64,000 bases of DNA from CBFDBF01 sp050304615 (GCA_050304615.1 JBNLDW010000012.1:264446-328445), one strand, 5' to 3'. Shown: positions 43,381-53,222, counted from the first letter of the stretch. Notes: a model not told the origin generated them from the sequence alone. Numbers and translations: made by a program.

Positions 43381-44895
43381 ATGCAGCACAAGTCACACAG
43401 CCTCATCTACAGCTTTGCAACTAACTTTCGCGCCTATGCCTATGTGGGGGCAATTGGCGTAGTCTTGGTTTCTGTAGCTCTGGCCTTTCCAGTACACCAG
43501 CTGATGCCCCACGCCAGTCTCTCACTGCTGTTTCTGACCGGGGTATTGATCGTGGCGGCCCAGACAGGGCTTGGACCCTCGTTATTCACCAGCGTACTTA
43601 GTTTTCTGGCTTTCAACTTTTTTTTCACGCCACCCTATTACACCCTGGAAGTGGCAGATGATGGCGACGTTGCGACCCTGGCGTTCTTTCTGCTAATGGC
43701 CGCTATTACGGGAAAACTGGCCGCACGCATGCATCAGGAGATGGACAAGAGACACACATCTTTGCAGCGTATCTTGAACCTGTACGATTTTAGTCGCCGC
43801 ATGTCATCTGCTGCCGGCACTGATGCTGTATTGGATGCCCTGGCAGATCATTTGGCGCACTCCATCAACTCATCCGTTGCTGTGCTTATCGCAGAACCTG
43901 GAAAAATTCCGACAATAAGGGCTAAATCTGGCCAACCAAGGGAACTGCAGCAGGCAGAGATTGAGGCGGCTTGGTGCAATGGCGGAGCAGATATAATTGC
44001 GAGTGAAAACTGGCTGTTTTTAAAACTGGCCACTGACCAAGAGCCGATGGGAATGGTTGCAATTCAGCGACAGGCAGACAGCGAGCAAACAGATTTGGCC
44101 CGCAGTTTGTGTGATCAGGCCGCTATCGCTCTTGACAGAACCAAGCTGGTTGGTGATCTGGAACAGGCCAGATTAGTATCGGAAACAGAGCAATTGCGTT
44201 CGGCTTTGTTGTCTTCTGTTTCACATGACTTACGTACTCCTTTGGCATCTATCATTGGTTCAACTACCAGCCTGCTTGAGTATGGTGAATCTTTCAGTGG
44301 CGAAAATCGCAGAGAGCTGCTGGCAACCGTGTTAGAAGAGGCGCAGCGTCTGGATCGTCATATCCAGAATCTGCTGGATATGACTCGTCTCGGTCAGGGT
44401 AGTCTCACGCTGCAACGTGACTGGGTAGACCTGCATGATGTGGTTTTTAGTGCAGTAAGCAGGTTGCGGGATGCCATAAAAGAACTTCCAATCAAGGTGG
44501 ACATTGCCGCGGACGTCCCACTTCTATGGGTGCATGGTATTCTGATTGAGCAGGCATTGGTAAATCTGTTAGATAACGCCGTATGTTTTTCGCCTGCTAA
44601 TGGCGATATTACAATTACTGTCAGGCTGGATGAAAACATGGTTGTGCTTGATCTATGTGACTGTGGCCCTGGCATTCCCAAAGAAGAGAGAGAGAAGATA
44701 TTTGACATGTTCTACACCATGCGTAAGGGTGATCGAGGTAACCTTCAGGGAACTGGATTGGGTTTGGCGATCTGCCGGGGGATGATTGCGGCCCATGGTG
44801 GCAACGTAATTGCCTGTGATGGAAGGAATGGTCGTGGTGCCTGTATGCGCATCGAATTACCAATCATTCAACCGGATGGGGAGAATGCAATATGA
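43381..44895 (+). CDS. kdpD: Short KdpD-like sensor histidine kinase
   Basis: 504 residues. It begins with a four-helix DUF4118 membrane domain (~18-115, with FFFTPPYYTLEV typical of KdpD), then a GAF-like domain (~130-265), HisKA with SVSHDLRTPLASI (His ~280) and HATPase (NLLDNAVCFSP; GPGIPKEE; GTGLGLAI). The N-terminal ~380-residue KdpD/Usp sensor of full-length KdpD is missing. No kdpFABC genes are present; the divergent neighbour is trkH. It overlaps the regulator gene by 4 bp. Confidence 0.88.
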   Translation: MQHKSHSLIYSFATNFRAYAYVGAIGVVLVSVALAFPVHQLMPHASLSLLFLTGVLIVAAQTGLGPSLFTSVLSFLAFNFFFTPPYYTLEVADDGDVATLAFFLLMAAITGKLAARMHQEMDKRHTSLQRILNLYDFSRRMSSAAGTDAVLDALADHLAHSINSSVAVLIAEPGKIPTIRAKSGQPRELQQAEIEAAWCNGGADIIASENWLFLKLATDQEPMGMVAIQRQADSEQTDLARSLCDQAAIALDRTKLVGDLEQARLVSETEQLRSALLSSVSHDLRTPLASIIGSTTSLLEYGESFSGENRRELLATVLEEAQRLDRHIQNLLDMTRLGQGSLTLQRDWVDLHDVVFSAVSRLRDAIKELPIKVDIAADVPLLWVHGILIEQALVNLLDNAVCFSPANGDITITVRLDENMVVLDLCDCGPGIPKEEREKIFDMFYTMRKGDRGNLQGTGLGLAICRGMIAAHGGNVIACDGRNGRGACMRIELPIIQPDGENAI

Positions 44896-45587
44896 ACTCC
44901 GCTGGAACCATTCTTATCGTTGAAGACGAAGCACAGATTCGCAAATTCCTGCGCATCAGCCTGGAGGCGCATGATTATGTTGTGCATGAGGCCCGTCTGG
45001 GTGAGGATGGCCTGCAGCTTTGTTCCGCTATACCGTCAGACCTGATTATCCTGGACCTTGGCCTACCGGATATGGACGGACAAATGTTTATTTCGCGTCT
45101 GCGCGAATGGTCTCAGACACCAATTATTGTGTTATCGGTACGCGCCAACGAAGCAGAAAAGGTCCAAGCACTTGATGCTGGGGCCAACGACTATGTAACC
45201 AAGCCGTTCGGGATCAGCGAGCTGATTGCTCGCATCCGGGTAGTACTGCGCAGTAACGAGGGGACAGCATCCACTCCTACCGTATTTGATTCTCAAGGAC
45301 TGCGGATAGATCTGTCTCAGCGCGAAGTCAGTGTAGATGACAAGCCGGTTCACCTGTCGAAAAAAGAGTATGACCTGCTGCGACTGCTTATTGCCAATAA
45401 TGGGCAGGTACTCACGCATAGACAAATCTTACGGGAAATATGGGGGCCCAACCGCCAGGATGATACCCACTATCTTCGGGTGCTGGTTGGACAGCTCAGG
45501 AGTAAATTGGGAGATAATCCGGCATCTCCAAGGTTTATCGTTACCGTGCAGGGTGTGGGATATAGGCTGGCCCTTGCGGCAACCTAG
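44892..45587 (+). CDS. kdpE: KdpE-like OmpR-family response regulator
   Basis: 231 residues. Receiver with acidic pair VEDEA, phospho-Asp in LIILDLGLPDMDG (~53) and Lys in VTKPFGISEL; winged HTH C-terminal domain with HLSKKEYDLLRLL and the recognition region THRQILREIWGP...YLRVLVGQLR. It is coupled to the kinase upstream. The likely targets are potassium uptake genes such as the nearby trkH, by analogy with KdpDE. Confidence 0.92.
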   Translation: MNSAGTILIVEDEAQIRKFLRISLEAHDYVVHEARLGEDGLQLCSAIPSDLIILDLGLPDMDGQMFISRLREWSQTPIIVLSVRANEAEKVQALDAGANDYVTKPFGISELIARIRVVLRSNEGTASTPTVFDSQGLRIDLSQREVSVDDKPVHLSKKEYDLLRLLIANNGQVLTHRQILREIWGPNRQDDTHYLRVLVGQLRSKLGDNPASPRFIVTVQGVGYRLALAAT

Positions 45588-45672
45588 TGCGTTAAATCAC
45601 CAAGTCCCGAAGAATAAGCTATGAGCCTTGCTCCTACGGGCAATACACAATCAGGTATTATCCCGCTACGGT

Positions 45673-47355
45673 TTAGAACTGCAGCTTCTGCTTCATCAGG
45701 GAGTGAGTAACAGGACGATCATCCTCCGTACCGTCTGGATGCCGTACTCTCTGCATACCGTAGAGTTGAAAGACCACCTCATCTGCGTCTGGATCAACGC
45801 GCAACATGGCGAAATTACTTTCGGTATAAAGGGCCAGCCGCTCAAACTCATAGCCGTCGTTTGATACTCCCTTGTCCGGCACGGTCTCTCCCAGAATCCA
45901 GCCCAGCAGGCGCGGCTTATTATAGGTAATGGCACTAGAGGTAAGTTGATACATCACCGCCCCACTCTGCTCGTCTACCATACGGAAGACCGCCGAGGTG
46001 TGTACGTCGCCACTTAGGATCGACACCTTGATACCACGCTGTGCAGTTTCAAACAGTGCCCGCACCAGTTGCTTGCGTTCTGCGTCGTGTAGTTCATGCT
46101 CCCAGGAGTCGCGCAGATCGTCCTGCAGGTCCGCCAGATCGGCTGCTAAAGTATCATCGGCATTTACCACCACGGAGCTCATATGCATCACTGGCACGGT
46201 TGAGACAACAAATAGATAGCGGGTCTGCTGTGGATCGAGATCCTGCAGCCACTGTAAGAAGCGACCTAACTGCTCGGTTCCCAGGATACGATTCTCGCTG
46301 CGGTTGATATCCCGATAACCGCGGGTATCAAGGAAGTAGATGGCGGTAGTGCCGTGGTTAATGGCGTAATCGAACTGCCCAGCGTCCTGGCTAGGCGGAT
46401 TGTGAGAGTGCTGATATTCCTCGTAAACCTGCACTGCAGCATCGCGCATCCGATCAAGCAGTTCAAAACAGTCATCCCGTAGGAGTTCTTTCTCTGTGCG
46501 CCGAGGGAAGATCTCATTCAATTCATCCCCCCTGCCCTCCCGTCTCAGCTTAAAGGAGCCCCAGCCGTCAGCAATCTCATGGTCGTCCCACATCATATAG
46601 GTAGGATAATTGGAGAAGACCTTGCGTACGGTCGGAAAGCCCCAGTAGCCGCGATAGATATCCCGATACCAGCTCACCATATCATCCTTCGATGGATAGA
46701 CCTTATCGCCTTTTTTGTGCATTACGCTATTGAGGTATTTCCAGATATCCAGAGAGCCAACACCGTCAACATAAACCTGATCACCACCGGCGATAAGAAA
46801 ACGCAGATCCTCTTTGGCGTGCCGTTCTAGAGTCTCGTCTAAACACTCCCACATCTCCATGTTAACGAGATTGGTATTACCGAAAATCGACTGCACATAT
46901 GGCATGTGGCAGGTATAAAACCCAAAGGAGAGGGATTGTTCCGTGTCTGGAAGGGTGCGGAAGGTATAGGGACGATCCTGCCCCAGCAGGATACGGCGGT
47001 TGCCGTCCTCCTCCCCATAGAGCGCGTACCGATACTCCGTAAGTGCGCTGAGGCCGTCGATATCTAGCACATGGGTTGAGTCGTCGGTGTAATCGGCAAC
47101 AGTAAATTTGATCTTTCGCACGAATGCAGGCAGTCGATTCAGTGGTTGATACGGTACCTGTTTAAATCCTGCTGCCAGTGTCGCTGAATCCCGGTCGAGT
47201 GGATAAAGCAGCAGGGTGTAATCGCCTGGGCTGGCGGTACGAAACCAAAGCCGTACCGATTCAGCGGTGATGTGGCCGACGATGGCGGCCCGTTTTAGAC
47301 GCGGGTTCGGCCAGGGACGGTCGTTCTTGAAAATGAATGAGTTTTGCATGTCCAT
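45673..47355 (-). CDS. PhoD-like alkaline phosphatase/phosphodiesterase
   Basis: 560 residues of the PhoD-like metallophosphatase family. An N-terminal Ig-like part (GHITAESVRLWFRT) is followed by FGFYTCHMPY, AGGDQVYVDG, YMMWDDHEIADGWG and LSGDVHTSAV, the metal-binding Asp/His set. No Tat signal (no twin Arg) is present, so unlike secreted PhoD it is probably cytosolic. Substrate may be a phosphodiester rather than phosphate released in the periplasm. It converges on the kdpE-like gene and is alone in its transcription unit. Confidence 0.87.
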   Translation of the reverse strand: MDMQNSFIFKNDRPWPNPRLKRAAIVGHITAESVRLWFRTASPGDYTLLLYPLDRDSATLAAGFKQVPYQPLNRLPAFVRKIKFTVADYTDDSTHVLDIDGLSALTEYRYALYGEEDGNRRILLGQDRPYTFRTLPDTEQSLSFGFYTCHMPYVQSIFGNTNLVNMEMWECLDETLERHAKEDLRFLIAGGDQVYVDGVGSLDIWKYLNSVMHKKGDKVYPSKDDMVSWYRDIYRGYWGFPTVRKVFSNYPTYMMWDDHEIADGWGSFKLRREGRGDELNEIFPRRTEKELLRDDCFELLDRMRDAAVQVYEEYQHSHNPPSQDAGQFDYAINHGTTAIYFLDTRGYRDINRSENRILGTEQLGRFLQWLQDLDPQQTRYLFVVSTVPVMHMSSVVVNADDTLAADLADLQDDLRDSWEHELHDAERKQLVRALFETAQRGIKVSILSGDVHTSAVFRMVDEQSGAVMYQLTSSAITYNKPRLLGWILGETVPDKGVSNDGYEFERLALYTESNFAMLRVDPDADEVVFQLYGMQRVRHPDGTEDDRPVTHSLMKQKLQF

Positions 47356-47542
47356 CTCCTTGGAAGCGGCAAGCTAAGAGAGCTAATGACCGGTCTTTAC
47401 ACGACTTGCTGAGCGAGGTAGCGTGAAGAATAGGAATCTAAATCCATGATATCAACAAATCTTCATATCGCCCAGAGGGCTGGGCTGGTACAACCCGAGC
47501 GACCCTCGTGGCTCCTGCGGGCAATCTATACAGGCACTAACT

Positions 47543-48601
47543 TTAACCCATCATTGCGGCTATTTTCTCGCGGTCTGGTTTCAGCACAACGCCTCTCTCA
47601 GTGACGATGGCATCCACCAGCTCTGCCGGGGTGATATCGAACACCGGATTCCAGGCCGCAACCCCTGCCGCTGCTATCTGTTTTCCACCACAACAGAGGA
47701 GCTCTGCCGGATCACGCGATTCGATAGGGATATCCTTGCCGGAGGCAACCGCCATATCCACCGTAGAGGTGGGCGCTGCCACCATGACCTTTACCCCGTG
47801 GTACTTTGCCGCCACCGCCAGACTGTAGGTGCCTATCTTGTTTGCGACATCCCCGTTAGCAGCAATCCGGTCGGAACCTACAATCACCCAACCGATGTTG
47901 CCAGCGGCCATAAGACTAGCCGCCGCACCATCGGCCAGCAGGGTAACTGGGATATTGTCTTTGTGGAGTTCCCATGCAGTGAGGCGCGCGCCCTGCATCC
48001 AGGGACGGGTCTCATCGGCATAGGCCCGTTCTATCTTCCCGGCGGACCAAGCGCTGCGGATCACGCCCAGAGCTGTGCCGTAACCACCGGTAGCCAAAGC
48101 ACCAGCATTGCAGTGGGTGATGACACTGGTCTTATGTTCGATCAGTGCCGCGCCCAGATCTCCTAGATGGTGGTTGGCAGCGATATCCTCTGCGTGTATC
48201 GCCTGTGCCTCTTGCAGCAGCGCCGGCTCAGGGTCACCCTCCCCCAAGGTATCGATAAGACCACGCATACGCTCCAGGGCCCAGAACAGGTTGATCGCGG
48301 TGGGCCTCGATGCCTCCAGTATAGCCAGCGGCTCGACTATATCCTGCTTCCATGAACCGGGAGAGGCAGCAAAGCAGTTGCGTGCTGCCAACACAACCCC
48401 AAAGGCGGCGGTAATGCCTATCGCCGGGGCACCACGAACCACCATGTCACTAATGGCCTCTGCGGTCTCTTCGGCGGTCTGGAGTTCCAGATAGCTCTCT
48501 TCAGCAGGGAGGGCCCGCTGATCCAACAGATAGAGTCGGTCGTTACGCCAGACTATTGCATGGTCAGCGGAGGCAACCATATCAAGAGGGGTGGATTTCA
48601 T
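47543..48601 (-). CDS. mtnA: S-methyl-5-thioribose-1-phosphate isomerase
   Basis: 352 residues, eIF2B-alpha/beta/delta-like fold. VRGAPAIGITAAFG (~54-67), THCNAGALATGGYGTALGV with catalytic Cys (~163), VGSDRIAANGDVANKIGTY with the Asp (~241), and the VAAPTSTVD segment. It isomerises MTR-1-P in methionine salvage. The neighbouring MTA deaminase gene feeds a related route. In Pseudomonas mtnA also sits between gyrA and mtaD. Confidence 0.96.
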   Translation of the reverse strand: MKSTPLDMVASADHAIVWRNDRLYLLDQRALPAEESYLELQTAEETAEAISDMVVRGAPAIGITAAFGVVLAARNCFAASPGSWKQDIVEPLAILEASRPTAINLFWALERMRGLIDTLGEGDPEPALLQEAQAIHAEDIAANHHLGDLGAALIEHKTSVITHCNAGALATGGYGTALGVIRSAWSAGKIERAYADETRPWMQGARLTAWELHKDNIPVTLLADGAAASLMAAGNIGWVIVGSDRIAANGDVANKIGTYSLAVAAKYHGVKVMVAAPTSTVDMAVASGKDIPIESRDPAELLCCGGKQIAAAGVAAWNPVFDITPAELVDAIVTERGVVLKPDREKIAAMMG

Positions 48602-48755
48602 CTTTTACTGTCCCGTGGCAAAGCTGTATATTTTACTAAGAATCAACGCGTATAACATGAAGACTACGCTAAGGGCAGGAATAATTGCATATTTTTAAAC
48701 ATGGCGACAATATGTGCCGTTCATTCTCCGTAATAGCCTATCACTGAGATGAATT

Positions 48756-49352
48756 ATGAAACTGACTAGCGAACTCCCAAACTGGATCTCGTGGCCGTTG
48801 CGTTTTATTTTTTACGGAATGGTTATCTTTATTCTGTATCACATCTCCATGACCATCATAGCAACCAGACTGAGTAATAACTTTGCGCAGTGCTCAGGAA
48901 TCATGCACGCCCGCCAGGAAAACGATACACTTAGGTATTCGAAAGAGATGATCAGATGCCTGGAGAGTAAAAACAGTTTACCTGAGAATATATTGTTGTC
49001 TCCAGTAAGCAAAGCGGTCAAAGCCCTGCCTAATAATCCAGATGAATTTGTCGGCACCTGGAGATCATCGCAGCCACACTGCGACTATCTATTTGAGTTA
49101 TATGCCGATGGTGAGTTCTTTGGAAAACCCATATCCTGTTCTATAACTTCACGCAACTTCCGTGGTGTTTGGGGAATATATGAAGACAAGATGGTGTGGC
49201 TATATGAACGCTTTGACAGGTGGCAACCAGACATCAACGATATTGATGTTGTCAGTAATGACACATTCCTTCTGCTGGAGAACGATGGTCAGCGTACCCT
49301 GTTTACCCGTGAACAAGAAGATGCAATACAGAATGAAATCGATATATTCTGA
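48756..49352 (+). CDS. Hypothetical membrane-anchored protein
   Basis: 198 residues; not recognised. One transmembrane helix at ~15-35 (LRFIFYGMVIFILYHISMT) anchors a larger domain, probably on the periplasmic side. The C-terminal ~100 residues (FVGTWRSSQPHCDYLFELYADGEF, then FRGVWGIYEDKMVWLYE) have the GTW..., F..DG.F, G.W pattern of small beta-barrel lipocalin-like stress domains. Ribosome site GAGATGA before ATG 48756. It lies between mtnA and the deaminase gene; no functional link is clear. Confidence 0.7.
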   Translation: MKLTSELPNWISWPLRFIFYGMVIFILYHISMTIIATRLSNNFAQCSGIMHARQENDTLRYSKEMIRCLESKNSLPENILLSPVSKAVKALPNNPDEFVGTWRSSQPHCDYLFELYADGEFFGKPISCSITSRNFRGVWGIYEDKMVWLYERFDRWQPDINDIDVVSNDTFLLLENDGQRTLFTREQEDAIQNEIDIF

Positions 49353-49392
49353 TAACAACCAACGCACCATATAACAGATAGGCCACTACAAA

Positions 49393-50703
49393 TTGAATAT
49401 TGATACTCTGTTGCACCCCCGCTGGATAATCCCGGTAGTACCTGAAGGGCAGATCCTGGATTACTACTCCGTAGCCTTGCAGGGTGGAGACATTCTGGAG
49501 ATCCTGCCAACTGGTGAGGCCAAGGCAAAATACTCGGCAGAGCAGGAGCATAATCTCCCGTCGCACGCCCTGATCCCCGGCATGATCAACGCACACACCC
49601 ATGCTGCGATGAGTCTGTTTCGAGGTATGGCGGATGATCTGCCGCTGATGACCTGGCTCAATGAGCACATCTGGCCGGCGGAACAGCGCTGGATCAGCGA
49701 GGAGTTTGTCGCCGATGGCAGCCGTCTAGCCATTGCCGAAATGCTGCGTGGTGGTACCACCTGTTTCAACGATATGTATTTTTATCCCGACATAACCGCC
49801 AAGGTTGCCGCAGATGCTGGTATCCGTGCAGCCATTGGGCTAATCATGATCGATTTTCCATCGGCCTGGGCGGCAGATGCCGATGAGTATATCCAGCGCG
49901 GTCTTGAGGTACATGATAGCTACCGTAATCACCACCTCATCTCCACTGCCTTTGCACCCCACGCCCCCTACTCCGTCTCCGATGCCCCGCTGGAGCGGAT
50001 TAGAACCCTGGCGGATGAGCTCAATATTCCCATCCATATCCACCTCTACGAGACCGATGATGAGGTAGAGCAGAGCCAACAAAACTATGGGTGCAGGCCA
50101 CTGGATAGACTACAGAAACTGGGGCTGCTATCGCCTGCCCTACAGGCGGTTCACATGACCAAGGTGGATATTGATGAACTAGAGCTGTTTGCCCAGAGCG
50201 GGGCGCATGTAATCCACTGCCCAGAATCGAACCAGAAGCTGGCCAACGGCTTCTGCCCGGTAGACAAACTGCTGGAATCAGGAATTAACGTAGCTCTAGG
50301 CACCGATGGGGCCGCCAGCAACAATGACCTGAACATGTTTGGAGAGATGCGTACCGCCTCACTCCTGGCCAAGGGTATATCCCACAACCCAAGCACTATG
50401 CCGGCTGCCACCGCCCTGCGCATGGCCACCCTAAATGGCGCCATGGCTCTGGGTATAGCCGACAGGACCGGCTCTCTTGAGGCGGGCAAGGCCGCTGACA
50501 TAGTGGCAGTCAACCTGGGAGATATCGAAACCCAACCGGTCTACAACCCCATCTCACAACTAGTCTACGCCACCGACCGCAGCAAGGTAACCGATGTTTG
50601 GGTTGCTGGAAGACAGCTACTGAAAGAGCGTGAATTAACAACCATGAACAGCCGCGAGATCCTTGCGGCCGCGGCCAAGTGGCAGCTCAATATCGATTCC
50701 TGA
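49393..50703 (+). CDS. mtaD: 5'-methylthioadenosine/S-adenosylhomocysteine deaminase (TRZ/ATZ family)
   Basis: 436 residues, starting at TTG 49393 where the family begins (NIDTLLHPRWIIPV); no ATG is suitably placed. Metal site NAHTHAAMSLFRG (~71-83), FAPHAPYSVSD, HIHLYETDDE (~211-220) and LGTDGAASNND with the catalytic Asp (~301). It deaminates MTA and SAH to the inosyl forms. It precedes ubiG as in Pseudomonas, where SAM-dependent methylation and SAH removal are thus clustered. A terminator follows. Confidence 0.92.
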   Translation: MNIDTLLHPRWIIPVVPEGQILDYYSVALQGGDILEILPTGEAKAKYSAEQEHNLPSHALIPGMINAHTHAAMSLFRGMADDLPLMTWLNEHIWPAEQRWISEEFVADGSRLAIAEMLRGGTTCFNDMYFYPDITAKVAADAGIRAAIGLIMIDFPSAWAADADEYIQRGLEVHDSYRNHHLISTAFAPHAPYSVSDAPLERIRTLADELNIPIHIHLYETDDEVEQSQQNYGCRPLDRLQKLGLLSPALQAVHMTKVDIDELELFAQSGAHVIHCPESNQKLANGFCPVDKLLESGINVALGTDGAASNNDLNMFGEMRTASLLAKGISHNPSTMPAATALRMATLNGAMALGIADRTGSLEAGKAADIVAVNLGDIETQPVYNPISQLVYATDRSKVTDVWVAGRQLLKERELTTMNSREILAAAAKWQLNIDS

Positions 50704-50743
50704 TGGAACGCCTCGATTTTATTACCCAAAAACAGAGGCAAAG

Positions 50744-50782
50744 AAAAAAGGGTTAGAGAACAACTGTCCTCTAACCCTTTTT
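50744..50782. terminator. Bidirectional intrinsic terminator
   Basis: AAAAAAGGGTTAGAG and CTCTAACCCTTTTT form a stem of over ten pairs around AACAACTGTC-C. A and T runs on both sides allow it to serve both the deaminase gene and the convergent sorting-signal protein gene. Confidence 0.92.
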
Positions 50783-50801
50783 GTAATCTAACTACAGCGC
50801 T

Positions 50802-51590
50802 CTAGGCGTCAGATCCTGATCTCCGCCGGAGAAACCCCAGAGAGAACAGCCCACTTCCAAAAAGAAGGAGTGCACCTGGTAGCGGAACTTCGTTGACATG
50901 AACTGTATACAGTTCCATCTCACCCTGACCAAATTCACCTGTATCAAGATTCGGTACGGGGGCCAGCTTATCCCAGTTATCAGGTTGGCCAGGATAGCTC
51001 CCGCCTCCCAGATCTCTACTGCACATGACGCGGGCCAGAAGCTCAAAATCGCCAGCCTCAGTGAAGGTTACCTCTGTGAGGAATGATTTGGTGATATTGG
51101 CATAGTAGAGAGACCCATAAATATCTGCATCACTAGCTCCATCAGTGTACGTCCTGCCGGGGTTAGCATTCCAGTCATCATAGTTCCATTGATCTTGGAT
51201 GATTAGATCAGCAGTTTCCGCCAAGGAAAATCCATTTTGATCAAAATCGATCCAGGCTCTCAGGGCATCAAACGTATGCGTGCCATAGAGGACCTTATGC
51301 ATATCAAACTTGAACGTGACCGTATCCCCGACCTTAACTGCGTCATGGCCGTAGACTGTCTGACTGCTTGTCTTCCAAGAGACGCCGTCTGCGGCCCCCC
51401 AGGAGCCCCCCAGCATCTGCCATTGAGGATCAGTGGCCCAACCTATCTGACTTGCCTCTTGAATAAGAGGTTGACCAATCACCTGGCCTGTAGACCATGT
51501 AGCAGGCGGCACCCACGCTGCATGGGCCGAACCCACAAACATTGCACACGAGAGGGCTACGATTGAAGCAATTTTTCTGATAAGCACCAT
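50802..51590 (-). CDS. Secreted protein with VPLPA/PEP-CTERM sorting signal
   Basis: 262 residues from ATG 51590, preceded by AAAGGAG; the frame is open 6 codons further. A signal peptide ends at SAHAAW. The body (~25-230) is Gly/Asp/Trp-rich with FDQNGFSLAETAD, a calcium-loop-like segment, and looks like a surface beta domain. The tail reads NEVPLPGALLLFGSGLFSL then GFLRRR: the VPLPA motif, hydrophobic helix and basic end of exosortase substrates. It would be cut and anchored or released by an exosortase, which is not in the window. Confidence 0.85.
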   Translation of the reverse strand: MVLIRKIASIVALSCAMFVGSAHAAWVPPATWSTGQVIGQPLIQEASQIGWATDPQWQMLGGSWGAADGVSWKTSSQTVYGHDAVKVGDTVTFKFDMHKVLYGTHTFDALRAWIDFDQNGFSLAETADLIIQDQWNYDDWNANPGRTYTDGASDADIYGSLYYANITKSFLTEVTFTEAGDFELLARVMCSRDLGGGSYPGQPDNWDKLAPVPNLDTGEFGQGEMELYTVHVNEVPLPGALLLFGSGLFSLGFLRRRSGSDA

Positions 51591-51823
51591 TTTCTCCTTT
51601 AATTCCATTATGTTAGTTAGTCCTTAAGTTCCTATATGACCCTCACATAGGCATATTTGACGCGATTTTGCGGAATAGTACTGCTAGTAGTGTGACCTAG
51701 CAAGCATTTTTTAAGATCAATCTCACGCCACCTCATTTCCACAAATTCATATGATTATGAGTATTACTTCCAATCTGAACATAGCTGTATAATCCCGTAA
51801 TCATTTTATGAGGCGCCGTCATA

Positions 51824-52540
51824 ATGGCTCAGAACAACCACAACGTAGATCCCGCAGAGATAGAGAAATTTGAAGAGCTCGCCTCCCGCTGGTGGGATGC
51901 AGCGAGCGAATTCAAACCGCTGCACGAGATCAATCCGCTACGGCTGGAGTATGTAAACAAGATCGCCCCACTCCAGGGCAAAAAGGTACTCGATGTTGGG
52001 TGCGGTGGTGGCATCCTGAGTGAGGGTATGGCGCAACTTGGGGCAGTAGTCTGCGGTATTGATATGGGCAAGACACCACTAGAGGTAGCCCGCCTGCACC
52101 TGCTGGAGTCAGAACTAGATATCGACTACCGCCAGGTACCTGTAGAACAACTGGCAGAGGAGCAACCTGGACACTACGATATAGTCACCTGCATGGAGAT
52201 GTTGGAACATGTCCCTGATCCAGCCTCGGTCGTAAGCGCCTGCGCCAAACTTGTAAAACCAGGTGGTCAGCTCTTTTTCTCTACCCTCAATCGTAATCTA
52301 AAATCTTACATGTTTGCCATCGTCGGGGCCGAATACATCCTGAGCCTGCTACCCAGAGGCACCCACAACTTTGACAAATTTATCCGCCCCTCAGAGCTGG
52401 ATAGCTGGATTCGCCAAGCAGGTCTTAGTAGTACCGATATCACCGGCCTGACATACAACCCCCTGACCTGCACCTATAAACTCGATCGTGATGTGGATGT
52501 AAATTATATGGTCGCCTGCCGCCGCGAAAGCGATGGCTAA
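51824..52540 (+). CDS. ubiG: Ubiquinone biosynthesis O-methyltransferase
   Basis: 238 residues. N-terminal EIEKFEELASRWWD, then SAM motif VLDVGCGGGILSEGMA (~56-71), VTCMEMLEHVPDP (~119-131) and GTHNFDKFIRPSEL, all typical UbiG. It does both O-methylations in ubiquinone synthesis. It overlaps the HAD phosphatase gene by 8 bp. Confidence 0.96.
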   Translation: MAQNNHNVDPAEIEKFEELASRWWDAASEFKPLHEINPLRLEYVNKIAPLQGKKVLDVGCGGGILSEGMAQLGAVVCGIDMGKTPLEVARLHLLESELDIDYRQVPVEQLAEEQPGHYDIVTCMEMLEHVPDPASVVSACAKLVKPGGQLFFSTLNRNLKSYMFAIVGAEYILSLLPRGTHNFDKFIRPSELDSWIRQAGLSSTDITGLTYNPLTCTYKLDRDVDVNYMVACRRESDG

Positions 52541-53222
52541 ACACACCCCAGGTGACCACTACCGGGCCGTCCTGTTTGACCTGGACGGCACCTTGGCCGA
52601 TACCGCACCCGACCTGGCCACCGCGCTGAACCATACCCTGGAGCAGCACGGTCGCGAACCGTTGTCACTCGAACAGATCAAACCCGCTGTCTCCCATGGC
52701 GGCGCTGCCCTGATCCGCCTCGGCTTTGGCCTGGAATCGGATGATAGTGAGTTTGAACTACTACGTCAGGAGCTGCTCTCGTACTATAGTGCCAACGTCA
52801 GCCAGCACACTACCCTGTTCCCCGGCATGCCAGAACTGCTGGAGCAGCTGGAACAGCGCGGCCTGATTTGGGGCGTTGTCACCAACAAGCCAGCCTGGCT
52901 GACTGATCCCCTTATGCAGCAGTTGGGACTGACCCAACGCGCTGGCTCTATCGTCAGCGGTGATACCACTAGCCACAGCAAACCGCACCCGGAGCCGATC
53001 CTCCACGCCTGCCGCCAGATTGGTAGCAGCCCCGCAGAGTGCATCTTTGTAGGAGATGCCGAGCGGGACATTGAGGCAGGGAAAAGTGCTGGGACAGCCA
53101 CCCTGATCGCTATGTTCGGCTATCTGAGCGAACATGACCGACCGGCTGAGTGGCAGGCCGATGGGACTGTTGAGCGGCCTGCGGATATTCTTCAGTGGGT
53201 CGGCATCGAACCGACATTGTGA
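52533..53222 (+). CDS. mupP: HAD phosphatase, MupP/Gph type
   Basis: 229 residues. HAD motif I FDLDGTLADTAPD (~16-28), motif II GVVTNKP, motif III/IV FVGDAERDIEAGK (~171-183). The family includes phosphoglycolate phosphatase (gph) and MupP, the N-acetylmuramate-6-phosphate phosphatase of peptidoglycan recycling. The ubiG-X-yciK position is that of mupP in Pseudomonas, so MupP is my first choice and Gph the alternative. Confidence 0.85.
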   Translation: MAKHTPGDHYRAVLFDLDGTLADTAPDLATALNHTLEQHGREPLSLEQIKPAVSHGGAALIRLGFGLESDDSEFELLRQELLSYYSANVSQHTTLFPGMPELLEQLEQRGLIWGVVTNKPAWLTDPLMQQLGLTQRAGSIVSGDTTSHSKPHPEPILHACRQIGSSPAECIFVGDAERDIEAGKSAGTATLIAMFGYLSEHDRPAEWQADGTVERPADILQWVGIEPTL

